A stretch of 38,070 nucleotides of DNA from a virus, in IMG/VR virus record IMGVR_UViG_3300047496_000216, positions 1 to 38,070 of that record; one strand, 5' to 3'. Below, in pieces: positions 31,249 to 37,099 of this stretch (the first letter of the stretch is position 1; each line of letters starts with the position of its first letter). The notes beneath the pieces were generated by a model that did not search any database, was not told the origin of the DNA, and was given only the letters and a program-made list of their open reading frames with translations. Both the position numbers and the translations under genes were made by a program.

Positions 31249-31811
31249 TTTATCTCCTCTATGCAGACGAGCTTGGCTTTGTGTGTTTCAATGTCAGCCT
31301 TGTATAACAGTTTATCAGGATCCGGATCGAATCCTCTCCAAGCACCCACACAATCATCGTATCGCTCCATATATTCCACCGTCGGCGCATCCTTGAGCCA
31401 TTGACGAACCTGGCTCGAAAGCTTATCTCCCCCAATTTGCTTAAGACCTAAGAGCTCGCGTACCTCATACAAGACCTTCCACGGCCAGCTAGCTTTTCCT
31501 TCCCCGCACTTAGAACATTCCAATTGTTTGGCGGTTGGTTCGGTGTGAATAGTCAATCCGCACTCGGGGCATTCCCATCTGTAGTCACGAACAGAAGAAT
31601 CCAAAATAATTGCTTTATGCTTACTTCTGGGATCAGGCTCACTTCTCCAAGCCCTACCGCCCTCTTCGTATGAGTGAGAATAGACTTCACATGACGAACT
31701 CTTCAGCCATGCTTCTAGCTTGGCGTTGGCGGCGTCGGCTAGCAATTGCGGATCCGTACAACCATTGTCTGAATCGATCCATGGTTCGAAATCTTCCGGT
31801 GTGAATTTCAT
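31245..31811 (-). CDS. Zinc-ribbon protein of unknown function
   Basis: A 188-residue protein. The centre has a zinc ribbon: CPECG (about 81-85) and CSKCG (about 99-103). An N-terminal helical part (ADAANAKLEAWLKS) precedes it and a Trp- and Lys-containing C-terminal part (VRQWLKDAPTVEYMERYDDCVGAW, in parts) follows. It overlaps both neighbours by four bases. It could bind nucleic acid or a protein partner; no family recognised. Confidence 0.65.
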   Translation of the reverse strand: MKFTPEDFEPWIDSDNGCTDPQLLADAANAKLEAWLKSSSCEVYSHSYEEGGRAWRSEPDPRSKHKAIILDSSVRDYRWECPECGLTIHTEPTAKQLECSKCGEGKASWPWKVLYEVRELLGLKQIGGDKLSSQVRQWLKDAPTVEYMERYDDCVGAWRGFDPDPDKLLYKADIETHKAKLVCIEEIK

Positions 31812-32161
31812 TTCTTTTCCAAAAAATCCAGTAATTCTTTTCGAGGCAGTGCCATCGCAAGAAACTCATCGGTAGTCCTGTGGGCTTTTGGATACATCAA
31901 TATCGGTTCTAGTGAGATCAGATATTTCGCCAGAAGCATGTGCAATTGATGGTTCTCTCGAATAGTTTTTTCCTCCTCTTGCACGTGAGTCAGGTCTGAG
32001 GATGGAACGTCCAACAAAGCCCCATCCACAAAACCTTCAGGACAATGTCCGGCTTTGATTTGGATGATCGCCATCAACTGACTTCCATGGCGATAGATGA
32101 ACTCCACCACATCGACCCAGCATCGACGGTGTGCATCCACATTCCAGTATGCTGTCTTCAT
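31808..32161 (-). CDS. Hypothetical protein of coupled minus-strand operon
   Basis: A 117-residue protein with two His/Cys-containing stretches (AYWNVDAHRRCWVDVVEFIYRHG; KAGHCPEGF) and a helical C-terminus (LHMLLAKYLISLEPILM). AAGG precedes its ATG by two to five bases. It lies in the chain between two CgeB-like glycosyltransferases. Not recognised. Confidence 0.6.
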   Translation of the reverse strand: MKTAYWNVDAHRRCWVDVVEFIYRHGSQLMAIIQIKAGHCPEGFVDGALLDVPSSDLTHVQEEEKTIRENHQLHMLLAKYLISLEPILMYPKAHRTTDEFLAMALPRKELLDFLEKK

Positions 32162-32200
32162 AACCTTATTTATTTTCTTCCATTTTTCACGTTGCCTTAA

Positions 32201-32335
32201 CTAAAAAGCGTTCCATGCTAAACTCCAAAGCATCCAAGCAAACCGAAAGAAAATAATTCCGATGGGGACTACCACGAAGAACAATATCCCCAAAGCGAAC
32301 CAGCTACAGAGGATGTCCCAGATATCTTCATCCAA
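32201..32335 (-). CDS. Small two-part membrane protein, TTG start
   Basis: A 44-residue frame begins at TTG (32335), with GGGGGG seven bases upstream, and overlaps the previous frame by eight bases. It starts acidic (MDEDIWDIL) and continues as a long hydrophobic span (WFALGILFFVVVPIGIIFFRFAWMLW, in parts) with aromatic ends, fit for one or two membrane passes. With the 26-residue partner it looks like a membrane micro-pair. A holin-like or exclusion role is possible but unproven. Confidence 0.5.
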   Translation of the reverse strand: MDEDIWDILCSWFALGILFFVVVPIGIIFFRFAWMLWSLAWNAF

Positions 32336-32408
32336 AAATCAACCCCCCGATGATCACAGCGATGGAGAGCGCAAACACGATGAGGGTTGGTATTAAGGAC
32401 TCACTCAT
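32328..32408 (-). CDS. 26-residue membrane miniprotein
   Basis: A 26-residue frame whose ATG overlaps the stop of the glycosyltransferase before it (ATGA). Its sequence (MSESLIPTLIV onward) is one short hydrophobic helix ending in IIGGLIFG. The coupled start favours translation, but its length keeps the call tentative. Confidence 0.45.
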   Translation of the reverse strand: MSESLIPTLIVFALSIAVIIGGLIFG

Positions 32409-33289
32409 TTCATTACCTTCACCTGATGGAAGACCGAGTCCCAGAATCTCTCAGGCGAATGGTAACTCATTACGTCTGAGTACATTCTCTCCGAATAGCT
32501 CTTCGCCTCTTTCAAAGACATACTGACCACAATACGTTCGATATCGTCGATAGAATCGTATTCCAAGTATTGAATTCCTTTTTGGAACCAAAGCTCCGTT
32601 ATCGAGTCCTTTGGCTCCAAGAGACACGCTCCGGCAAGCGCAGTCTCTACCACGCGTGCCTTCACGTGCTTTCCCCGTCCTGATCCGGTCTCGCACATGT
32701 TGATAACGAAGTGGCAGCGCTTTAAGAAGTTCGCGTAGTCCTGGTAGGTGCCGTAGTTTTCATTTCGAGGGGCGACTACGAGGAGGCCTCGCTTTTTAAG
32801 TTCATCCGTGAGCTCTTTCCTCTTCCCCCCACCGCACCCACCTGCAAACCCCAGGACGATGTCTTTAACCACCTTCTCGTCGTAGAACCGGGTATCGATG
32901 GGGCAAAGAGTAGTTAGATCCCATTCGCTCTCAGGCCATTCGGTACTTCCGTCGATATTGACGATGAAAGTGAAGACTCCCTTTTCCTTGTACTCAATGA
33001 GAAGTGGCCACCAATCGGGGCACCCCGCATCGCAACAGATCATAACGAGCGGCGCTTTTTCTTTGATGGACAGTAAGTGCTCAATGGATAGGCGCCTAGG
33101 ATCCAAAGTCCCGATGTAAAGAATGAGGTCCGGTTTTCTCTGCTCGATGACGAAAGAGATCGCGTGAACTTGATCTTCCATCTCGAAGTAGTCCATCCTT
33201 GTGGTTTCGGTAACCCCAGAGATCGTATCGATGGACCTGATGATAGGCTCTAAGCTCATCGACGTGGTGCCGAGCCAAAGGACTTTCAT
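32405..33289 (-). CDS. CgeB-like glycosyltransferase, copy B
   Basis: A 294-residue paralogue of the protein at 29826. Common blocks are MKVLW(L/I), SLEPI, CCDAGCPDWWP, FTFIVNIDGSTEWP, DLTTLCPID, IVLGFAGGCG, YGTYQDYANFLKRCHFVIN and RVVETALAGACLLEP. The glycine-rich and CPDWWP motifs look intact in both. Start is the ATG at 33289, just after GGAGG, so the six residues before it in the longer frame are not used. It overlaps the upstream gene by four bases. The two copies could add different sugars or form a heterodimer. Confidence 0.76.
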   Translation of the reverse strand: MKVLWLGTTSMSLEPIIRSIDTISGVTETTRMDYFEMEDQVHAISFVIEQRKPDLILYIGTLDPRRLSIEHLLSIKEKAPLVMICCDAGCPDWWPLLIEYKEKGVFTFIVNIDGSTEWPESEWDLTTLCPIDTRFYDEKVVKDIVLGFAGGCGGGKRKELTDELKKRGLLVVAPRNENYGTYQDYANFLKRCHFVINMCETGSGRGKHVKARVVETALAGACLLEPKDSITELWFQKGIQYLEYDSIDDIERIVVSMSLKEAKSYSERMYSDVMSYHSPERFWDSVFHQVKVMK

Positions 33290-33600
33290 GCCTCCTCCGG
33301 GGAACATCCAAATTTGTCGTGCTCATAGATTTTCACGAACTTTAAGTATTCAAGACACCCACTTAGGAGGTCCATAATCAAAGAATTTAATCTTTGTTGA
33401 GCTTGTCTTTGAATTTCGGCTATTGGAACATCTTTCTTCAGATCTATTTCTTTCAGGGAATGCGAAAGTTTAGTGAAGTCATCGTCCTCTTTTACCCACT
33501 TCTTAATCAGCTTCGCACTGCGCTTGTACCGCCGCTTTCGCATCGTGGCCTCGATGGCTTTCACTTTGTTTTTGGATCCTGGTTTTCGACCTCTTGGCAT
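33286..33600 (-). CDS. Basic AT-hook-like protein of unknown function
   Basis: A 104-residue protein. Its start MPRGRKPGSKNK is an AT-hook-like (GRKPGSK) basic motif, followed by a Lys/Arg-rich helix (MRKRRYKRSAKLIKKWVK), then an acidic helical section and a helical end. DNA binding is plausible. It is the first gene of the chain after the terminator at 33622-33701 (AAGGGAG seven bases before the ATG) and overlaps the glycosyltransferase start by four bases. Confidence 0.7.
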   Translation of the reverse strand: MPRGRKPGSKNKVKAIEATMRKRRYKRSAKLIKKWVKEDDDFTKLSHSLKEIDLKKDVPIAEIQRQAQQRLNSLIMDLLSGCLEYLKFVKIYEHDKFGCSPEEA

Positions 33601-33612
33601 CTCTCACTCCCT

Positions 33613-33701
33613 TAAAAAAAGAAGCCCGCGTGAATTAGGTTTGTCCCACAATCTTTGGTTCGCATGACTGACCCGAAAAAAGTGGCTAACCACACGCGGG
33701 C
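33613..33701 (-). terminator. Long-loop terminator or attenuator hairpin
   Basis: AGCCCGCGTG (33622-33631) and CACGCGGGCT (33692-33701) pair perfectly over ten bases around a 60-base loop that itself contains GTGG-TTAG-CCAC. In the minus direction the stem is followed by TTCTTTTTTT, the terminator layout. The T run ends at the Shine-Dalgarno of the gene at 33286, so the hairpin stands between the winged-helix cluster (34659-33740) and the chain of genes below, where it could act as attenuator. Confidence 0.6.
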
Positions 33702-33739
33702 TCCCACCTTGCTTCATCGATCGCAGGCAACGTTGTCAG

Positions 33740-34045
33740 TCATTGTTCGACAGGTGTCAAGGGAGTATTTGGCGGCGAGTCAAGCCACTTACCGTCTCTT
33801 TTCATCTTGCGAACCCACTCTCGGAGTAGGCCCTTTAATTCAGGATCGAGGTTGTCTATGAGGGGTCGGTCCTTGATGAAGTACTTCCCGCATTTGTGGT
33901 CGATGCCATAACGCTTACGGACTATCTCCCCGGCTTCCATGTACCAATCGAACGTGACTTGGGGCGGCTCGATATTGACGACCGGCCTTGGCTTTTCGAT
34001 CTGGATTGCCCCAAGCTTCGGTTTCGGATTCTCCGGATCCCACAC
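33740..34045 (-). CDS. Hypothetical protein next to replication-initiator-like gene
   Basis: A 101-residue protein from a GTG start (34045) with GGGAGG nine bases before it. The N-terminal part is Pro/Lys-rich (PENPKPKLGAIQIEKPRPVV), the middle is helical with an HKCGKYF segment, and the end is a helical basic segment (ELKGLLREWVRKMKRDGKW). It follows the replication-initiator-like gene after 35 bases and may be a partner such as a loader. No family recognised. Confidence 0.6.
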   Translation of the reverse strand: MWDPENPKPKLGAIQIEKPRPVVNIEPPQVTFDWYMEAGEIVRKRYGIDHKCGKYFIKDRPLIDNLDPELKGLLREWVRKMKRDGKWLDSPPNTPLTPVEQ

Positions 34046-34080
34046 GACTTACCTCCCAGTACCATGTTTATGGTGTGAGC

Positions 34081-34659
34081 CTACGCCATGCCTCTATTTC
34101 TTCGCAGGAAAGCTTTTGTCTCTTCCGAAAGCTCCTGCACCCCTTGGTATTCGTCGAAGGCTTTAATCCACTCTTGGGTGACCCGAACGGCTCTCTCCCC
34201 CCGCCCCCTATCGGGGGGGGGAGAGCCGCGTTTCGAATACAGACTATGGTTATCTCTATAAATAGAGATAGAAGAATAAATACATTTTACTTGTGAGCCG
34301 AAACGTTCCACCCCCCCAAAAAGCCCGTCAAATGCCTTCTGAGCGGCGTCGATGAGGATCTTAAAAGTGGTCCCAAATTCGTTCGCACCCCACCGAATTA
34401 GGTTGTGAAAGTCGAGCTCTCTTAACGCATTGCGTATAGTGAGTCTTGCGCATCCCTCTGACCCGGCAAGTCGAAGTTGAGAGAAGTGGCCTTCCCCCTT
34501 TTTGACCCAGACTATCTTCCCCTCCCGCTTCGTGGGGCCGTCTTTAGGGTGCGCCATTGCCCGTAGCTGAAAGAAAATGAGTCTGGCCGTCCTTGTGAGC
34601 TCCCCGTTGTGAAGAACTCTTCTTTCGGCAGGCACGTAGCCTATTTGACTGTACGACAT
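34081..34659 (-). CDS. Winged-helix replication initiator-like protein
   Basis: A 192-residue protein. The first 110 residues match the winged-helix domain of phage replication initiators: LTRTARLIFFQLRAMA, then GEGHFSQLRLAGSEGCARLTIRNALRELDFHNLIRW (in parts, with the recognition helix LTIRNALREL), and a strand FGTTFKILI. The linker (about 125-160) is coded by DNA with two strong palindromes (34188-34228, 34251-34270). The C-terminal part is helical and acidic to basic and could recruit the host helicase. With no helicase or primase gene in the genome, such recruitment would be needed. Lambda O has the same domain order, with the origin inside the gene. The alternative is a transcription regulator. 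Confidence 0.6.
   Translation of the reverse strand: MSYSQIGYVPAERRVLHNGELTRTARLIFFQLRAMAHPKDGPTKREGKIVWVKKGEGHFSQLRLAGSEGCARLTIRNALRELDFHNLIRWGANEFGTTFKILIDAAQKAFDGLFGGVERFGSQVKCIYSSISIYRDNHSLYSKRGSPPPDRGRGERAVRVTQEWIKAFDEYQGVQELSEETKAFLRRNRGMA
34188..34228. other. G/C-rich hairpin inside the replication-initiator-like gene
   Basis: CGG-CTCTC-T-CCCCCC (34188-34202) pairs with GGGGGG-G-GAGAG-CCG (34214-34228): 15 positions with one T-G pair and an 11-base loop. A run of nine G (34213-34221) on the plus strand completes it. It codes the GSPPPDRGRGERA linker of the gene on the minus strand. It is one of the most stable hairpins in the window. Confidence 0.85.
34251..34270. other. AT-rich palindrome inside the replication-initiator-like gene
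   Basis: TATCTCTA-TAAA-TAGAGATA: a perfect eight-base stem on a four-base loop, 22 bases from the G/C-rich hairpin. It codes the Ser-Ile-Ser-Ile part of the linker. AT-rich and palindromic elements next to a G/C hairpin are what one would look for in an origin of replication. Confidence 0.75.
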
Positions 34660-34697
34660 GAACGTATCCCCCCAATCCCATTGGTGAACTGCGTCAG

Positions 34698-34756
34698 TCG
34701 ATTTTATGCTTTACATGACTAGGTGAGTTACGTAGTACAATGCTCACATAAATCGA
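34698..34756. promoter_or_regulatory. Inverted repeat upstream of the replication-initiator-like gene
   Basis: TCGATTTTATG (34698-34708) and CATAAATCGA (34747-34756) form an inverted repeat with one extra T, about 38 bases apart. The flanking GCGTCA and GACGCC extend the resemblance. TACAAT (34736-34741) between the arms could be a plus-strand -10, but the nearest -35-like TTTACA (34710-34715) is 20 bases away, too far for a normal promoter. The region carries the start of the minus-strand gene at 34659 and may be its regulatory site. Confidence 0.4.
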
Positions 34757-34773
34757 CGCCTAATCGATATGAC

Positions 34774-34825
34774 AAGCCCGGTCAGACGAGATCGTCAAGA
34801 TCTCTCTGACCGGCTTTCATTTTTT
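34774..34825 (+). terminator. Plus-strand rho-independent terminator without an upstream gene
   Basis: AAGCCCGGTCAGA (34774-34786) pairs with TCTGACCGGCTT (34805-34816) with one bulged C, continued by GAGATC/GATCTC on a GTCAA loop, then TTTCATTTTTT. It is a strong terminator for plus-strand RNA, but no plus gene lies upstream for kilobases. Read from the minus side the tail is A-rich before the stem and not T-rich after it, so it is not a good terminator for the gene at 34824. Confidence 0.75.
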
Positions 34826-35015
34826 AGCAGACTTGACTCCAGAAAAAGTGGCCGCAAAGCACCCCGATGGCAAATGGGATGATAGGGTACTTCAGGCTGT
34901 TGGTGTAAACCACCCAAGAAATCGTGTTCGAGAACCCACCCTTGATCGCCGCATAAATGTCGTAGATGGCCAACAAAACGACGGCGAGGGCCATAATGGC
35001 GATGGTTAAGGTCAC
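34824..35015 (-). CDS. Small membrane protein, holin-like candidate
   Basis: A 63-residue protein with two hydrophobic helices: LTIAIMALAVVLLAIYDIYAAI (about 2-24) and PIIPFAIGVLCGHFFW (about 44-59), with a polar loop between. PIIPFAIGVLCGHFFW resembles small phage membrane proteins I recall with a P-(I/V)-I-x-F-x-x-G-x-x-x-G-H-x-F-W end. The start is GTG at 35015, covered by a palindrome (35004-35021). No strong ribosome-binding site precedes it. Holin or membrane-bound exclusion protein are possible; it is far from the endolysin. Confidence 0.65.
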   Translation of the reverse strand: MTLTIAIMALAVVLLAIYDIYAAIKGGFSNTISWVVYTNSLKYPIIPFAIGVLCGHFFWSQVC

Positions 35016-35021
35016 TTAACC
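35004..35021. promoter_or_regulatory. Palindrome covering GTG start
   Basis: GGTTAAG-GTCA-CTTAACC is a perfect seven-base inverted repeat around the GTG start codon of the membrane protein gene. It may be an operator, or an RNA hairpin that hides the start. Confidence 0.5.
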
Positions 35022-35066
35022 AAATCTTACCCTATCCATTCAATGACTTAGCGCAGCAATATTAAC

Positions 35067-35095
35067 TCGACATCTCTTATACAGCGCGTTATAAT
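35067..35095 (+). promoter_or_regulatory. Sigma70-type promoter of the lipoprotein operon
   Basis: A -35 TCGACA (35067-35072, five of six TTGACA positions), a 17-base spacer and a perfect TATAAT (35090-35095). Transcription should start near 35102, and the AGGAGGAGGG ribosome-binding site follows before the ATG at 35122. It is the best promoter I see in the window, and would be read by unmodified host RNA polymerase. Confidence 0.85.
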
Positions 35096-35121
35096 AGAAT
35101 TGAATCGAGGAGGAGGGACGT

Positions 35122-35535
35122 ATGAAGGCACTTAAACTTTTAGGGTTCGCTCTTTTAATTGCAGCCTGCGGCAAGGCGCCGATGGCCATCAACTCATCGG
35201 TCGCGACCACCTACGTTCCGCTCTTTGGGATTGGGTCTGGACAAGCCGAAAAGGACTTTATGGCGCGGCCACAGGTGATGGCTCTGTCGTACAACTATAC
35301 GGCACCTGTGCTGCAAAACTACGGGGACGAGGAGATGGACCAGGACACGAACCCATACATGCTCTACGTGCTTCAGGACAACACGAACCAAAAAAAGCTC
35401 ATCTCCTTGAACTGTAGCAATGACCCGACGGTGAATGCGGCGAACGCCTCGATCCCGGGCTACAAGGTTACAACGACCATCGTCACCATCGATGACGGGT
35501 ACGGCTGCGACTTTTACATCGAAAGGACAGAGTAA
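35122..35535 (+). CDS. Phage-encoded lipoprotein
   Basis: A 137-residue protein with a lipoprotein signal: MKALKLLGFALLIAAC, with the lipobox IAAC and Cys16 as the lipidated residue. The mature part is strand-rich, with two Cys (NCSN, GYGCDFY) that may form a disulphide, and an acidic/Asn-rich middle. Phage lipoproteins made from a strong early or constitutive promoter commonly block receptors for superinfection exclusion, or can act in lysis. The promoter at 35067 and an AGGAGGAGGG site point to its own strong expression. No family recognised for the mature domain. Confidence 0.8.
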   Translation: MKALKLLGFALLIAACGKAPMAINSSVATTYVPLFGIGSGQAEKDFMARPQVMALSYNYTAPVLQNYGDEEMDQDTNPYMLYVLQDNTNQKKLISLNCSNDPTVNAANASIPGYKVTTTIVTIDDGYGCDFYIERTE

Positions 35536-35732
35536 TGTGCGAAGAAATTTTATTAGCTTCACAGGTTTTGTTTCAACTCATCAAGTATGACGGATTACGA
35601 CTCATCTCGATCCACGCAAAGCGTCCACTTGTGGAACTTGTTCTAACCACCTGGAACAGGCCCTACACAATAATTGGAGAAGAGGATGGACGAGTCTTAC
35701 TTGAACGAAATAATGAAGTCGAAGGACAGTGA
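35535..35732 (+). CDS. Small protein of unknown function in the lipoprotein operon
   Basis: A 65-residue protein that starts one base inside the lipoprotein stop (TAATG). It has a helical N-terminus with Cys2 (MCEEILLASQVLFQLIKYDG), then strands (LRLISIH, VELVLTTW, YTIIGEEDGRVLLE). No signal or membrane segment; likely cytoplasmic. Not recognised. It overlaps the next frame by 47 bases. Confidence 0.6.
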   Translation: MCEEILLASQVLFQLIKYDGLRLISIHAKRPLVELVLTTWNRPYTIIGEEDGRVLLERNNEVEGQ

Positions 35733-35892
35733 CCTACGGCCCTACATTTCACGAGAAACCGCTTTGGAGCTCTTTACAGCGCTTAAGATGCTTCTTGAGC
35801 TTAAGCCGACCTGGGATGGCCCTACGGTGAAGTACGCGAAAGAGGTTCACGACAGGGCCCGGGACGAGATAATCAAGAACTCCAAAAAATAA
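35686..35892 (+). CDS. Small helical protein of unknown function
   Basis: A 68-residue charged protein read from the ATG at 35686, with GGAG six bases upstream; a TTG at 35674 has weaker support. Nearly all helical (ALELFTALKMLLELKP, VKYAKEVHDRARDEII). Last gene of the lipoprotein operon. Its final codons, AAAAAATAA, are shared with the T-run of the antisense terminator at 35884. Confidence 0.55.
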   Translation: MDESYLNEIMKSKDSDLRPYISRETALELFTALKMLLELKPTWDGPTVKYAKEVHDRARDEIIKNSKK

Positions 35893-35950
35893 GGCCCGGG
35901 TCATCGCAGTTGAGGATGCTCAGTACAACACCCTCTCAGCTCGCCGGGCC
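35884..35950 (-). terminator. Terminator downstream of the papain-like gene
   Basis: GGCCCGG (35893-35899) pairs with CCGGGCC (35944-35950) around a 44-base loop that has an inner stem (GAGGATG with CACCCTC and one G-U pair). In the minus direction the stem is followed by TTATTTTTT. It would terminate the protease message, 77 bases after its stop. Confidence 0.6.
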
Positions 35951-36026
35951 CTAAGTCGCAAGTTCTCTCGTAATCCACATAACCAGGAGATCCACTCTCC
36001 CCGTTACGGTCTCATCCACGATTGTC

Positions 36027-37010
36027 TTATTTTTTATCCAGGGAGTCTACGACATCCTGGATTTCTTTTTTGGCCTCTTCCGCCTGGTACTTCGCGGCAG
36101 GCTTCAAGGACCCCTTCACCCCGATCGTGGTGCCCTCCACCGAGAAGTCAGTGACAGGGACTGGCGGGAGCGGCTTGTCGTTGATGGTGTAGAAGGCCGC
36201 TTGGTTACCGATGTTGTTACAGGGGCGGCCCGTGCGGCCCGTGTAAGCTATCCGCATCCAGCCGTTCTCGCCCCATTTCGGACCCCAGCTGTTTCGCATG
36301 ATCCAGTACTTACCCGTGTCGCTCCATCCAACGATGTTCACCATGTGGTTCACCTGTTGGTTCGAGCACGCATTGTAGATACCTGACTCGTACTGGGCGA
36401 ACGCGTTGTCGGCACCGACTGTCACCGAGACCGGACCCGAGGAGAGGATCGCCTGTTGGATTTGCTTCACGGTGGGAACCGAACTCTCAGACCCCACGTA
36501 GTGCCACCCGATAATCCCGGCTGTAGGCGTCGAGGCTTTGCAGCGCTGCGTGCGCGCGACGTAGGGGTAGCTATCCCACGAAGGGGCCCCTTTTGGCGTC
36601 ACGAAGTAAGTGGCAGCGTCAAACGTGCCACCGTTACAGCCAAGCTCATGGCCACAATCTACCAGGTACTGTTGGGAGAGCCGGCCAGGGTCTTTCCCGT
36701 ACAGGGTCCAGACGTCCCTAAGGGTCGCCGTGAGGGAGAACGCCCAGCACGACCCGCACTGGCCTTGATCTTCTATCTGTGTGATTTTATTACGTAAATC
36801 GTATTCTGCCGGGATTGGAAGGTCCTCTCCTGGCGTCTGGTAATCCAGGTTTTGGCTTACCTTAGGGAAGCTCAAAAACCCGGTCTTGTACTTCACGGGC
36901 TTATCCGTGAAGTGGAAGGTCCAGCCTTCCGACTTCGCGCGTTCGGTGAAGTCGACGTTTGTCGCAAAAAGTGAGCCGCAAAACAGTAAAGCTAAAAGGA
37001 GTACTTTCAT
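36027..37010 (-). CDS. Secreted papain-family (C1A) cysteine protease
   Basis: A 327-residue protein with a signal peptide (MKVLLLALLFCGSLFA, residues 1-16, cleavage before Thr17 or so). A 47-residue propeptide-like region follows, then a complete C1A domain: DQGQCGSCWAF with Gln82 (oxyanion hole) and Cys88 (nucleophile), CGHELGCNGG (about 119-128), NHMVNIVGWS with His222, and IMRNSWGPKWGENGWMRI with Asn240. All catalytic residues are present. The usual I29 inhibitor prodomain is missing or very short. The last 50 residues (PVTDFSVEGTTIGVKG and a helix) are an extension. The start is ATG at 37010, with GGGGGGA seven bases upstream; the ATG at 37037 would add nine residues. Papain-type proteases are unusual in phages. 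It could act in the periplasm or outside. Confidence 0.92.
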   Translation of the reverse strand: MKVLLLALLFCGSLFATNVDFTERAKSEGWTFHFTDKPVKYKTGFLSFPKVSQNLDYQTPGEDLPIPAEYDLRNKITQIEDQGQCGSCWAFSLTATLRDVWTLYGKDPGRLSQQYLVDCGHELGCNGGTFDAATYFVTPKGAPSWDSYPYVARTQRCKASTPTAGIIGWHYVGSESSVPTVKQIQQAILSSGPVSVTVGADNAFAQYESGIYNACSNQQVNHMVNIVGWSDTGKYWIMRNSWGPKWGENGWMRIAYTGRTGRPCNNIGNQAAFYTINDKPLPPVPVTDFSVEGTTIGVKGSLKPAAKYQAEEAKKEIQDVVDSLDKK

Positions 37011-37099
37011 GGTGTGTCCCCCCAAAGTTTCTTTCATCGTACCACGGTAATGAGCTCAGCCCTTGACTGTCGTTAGACACGGGGCGTACAAGGTTTGGA

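Noticed and set aside
33622-33701. tRNA gene (80 bases with paired ends)
   Set aside because: The outer stem fits an acceptor arm in length, but no anticodon or T arm can be built on either strand and the T-loop sequence is missing. A terminator or attenuator explains the stem and T run.
33740-33790. Minus-strand promoter at TTGACA in the end of the gene at 33740
   Set aside because: The -35 is perfect but the -10 at the right distance (GACAAC) has only three of six positions.
36456-36797. Plus-strand frame antisense to the papain-like gene
   Set aside because: The minus strand codes an intact catalytic domain here, and the plus frame is an Arg/Pro-rich shadow.
37063-37098. Promoter TTGACT with TACAAG before the RHH gene
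   Set aside because: The start of transcription would fall at the ribosome-binding site, so it is mentioned only as a weak possibility.
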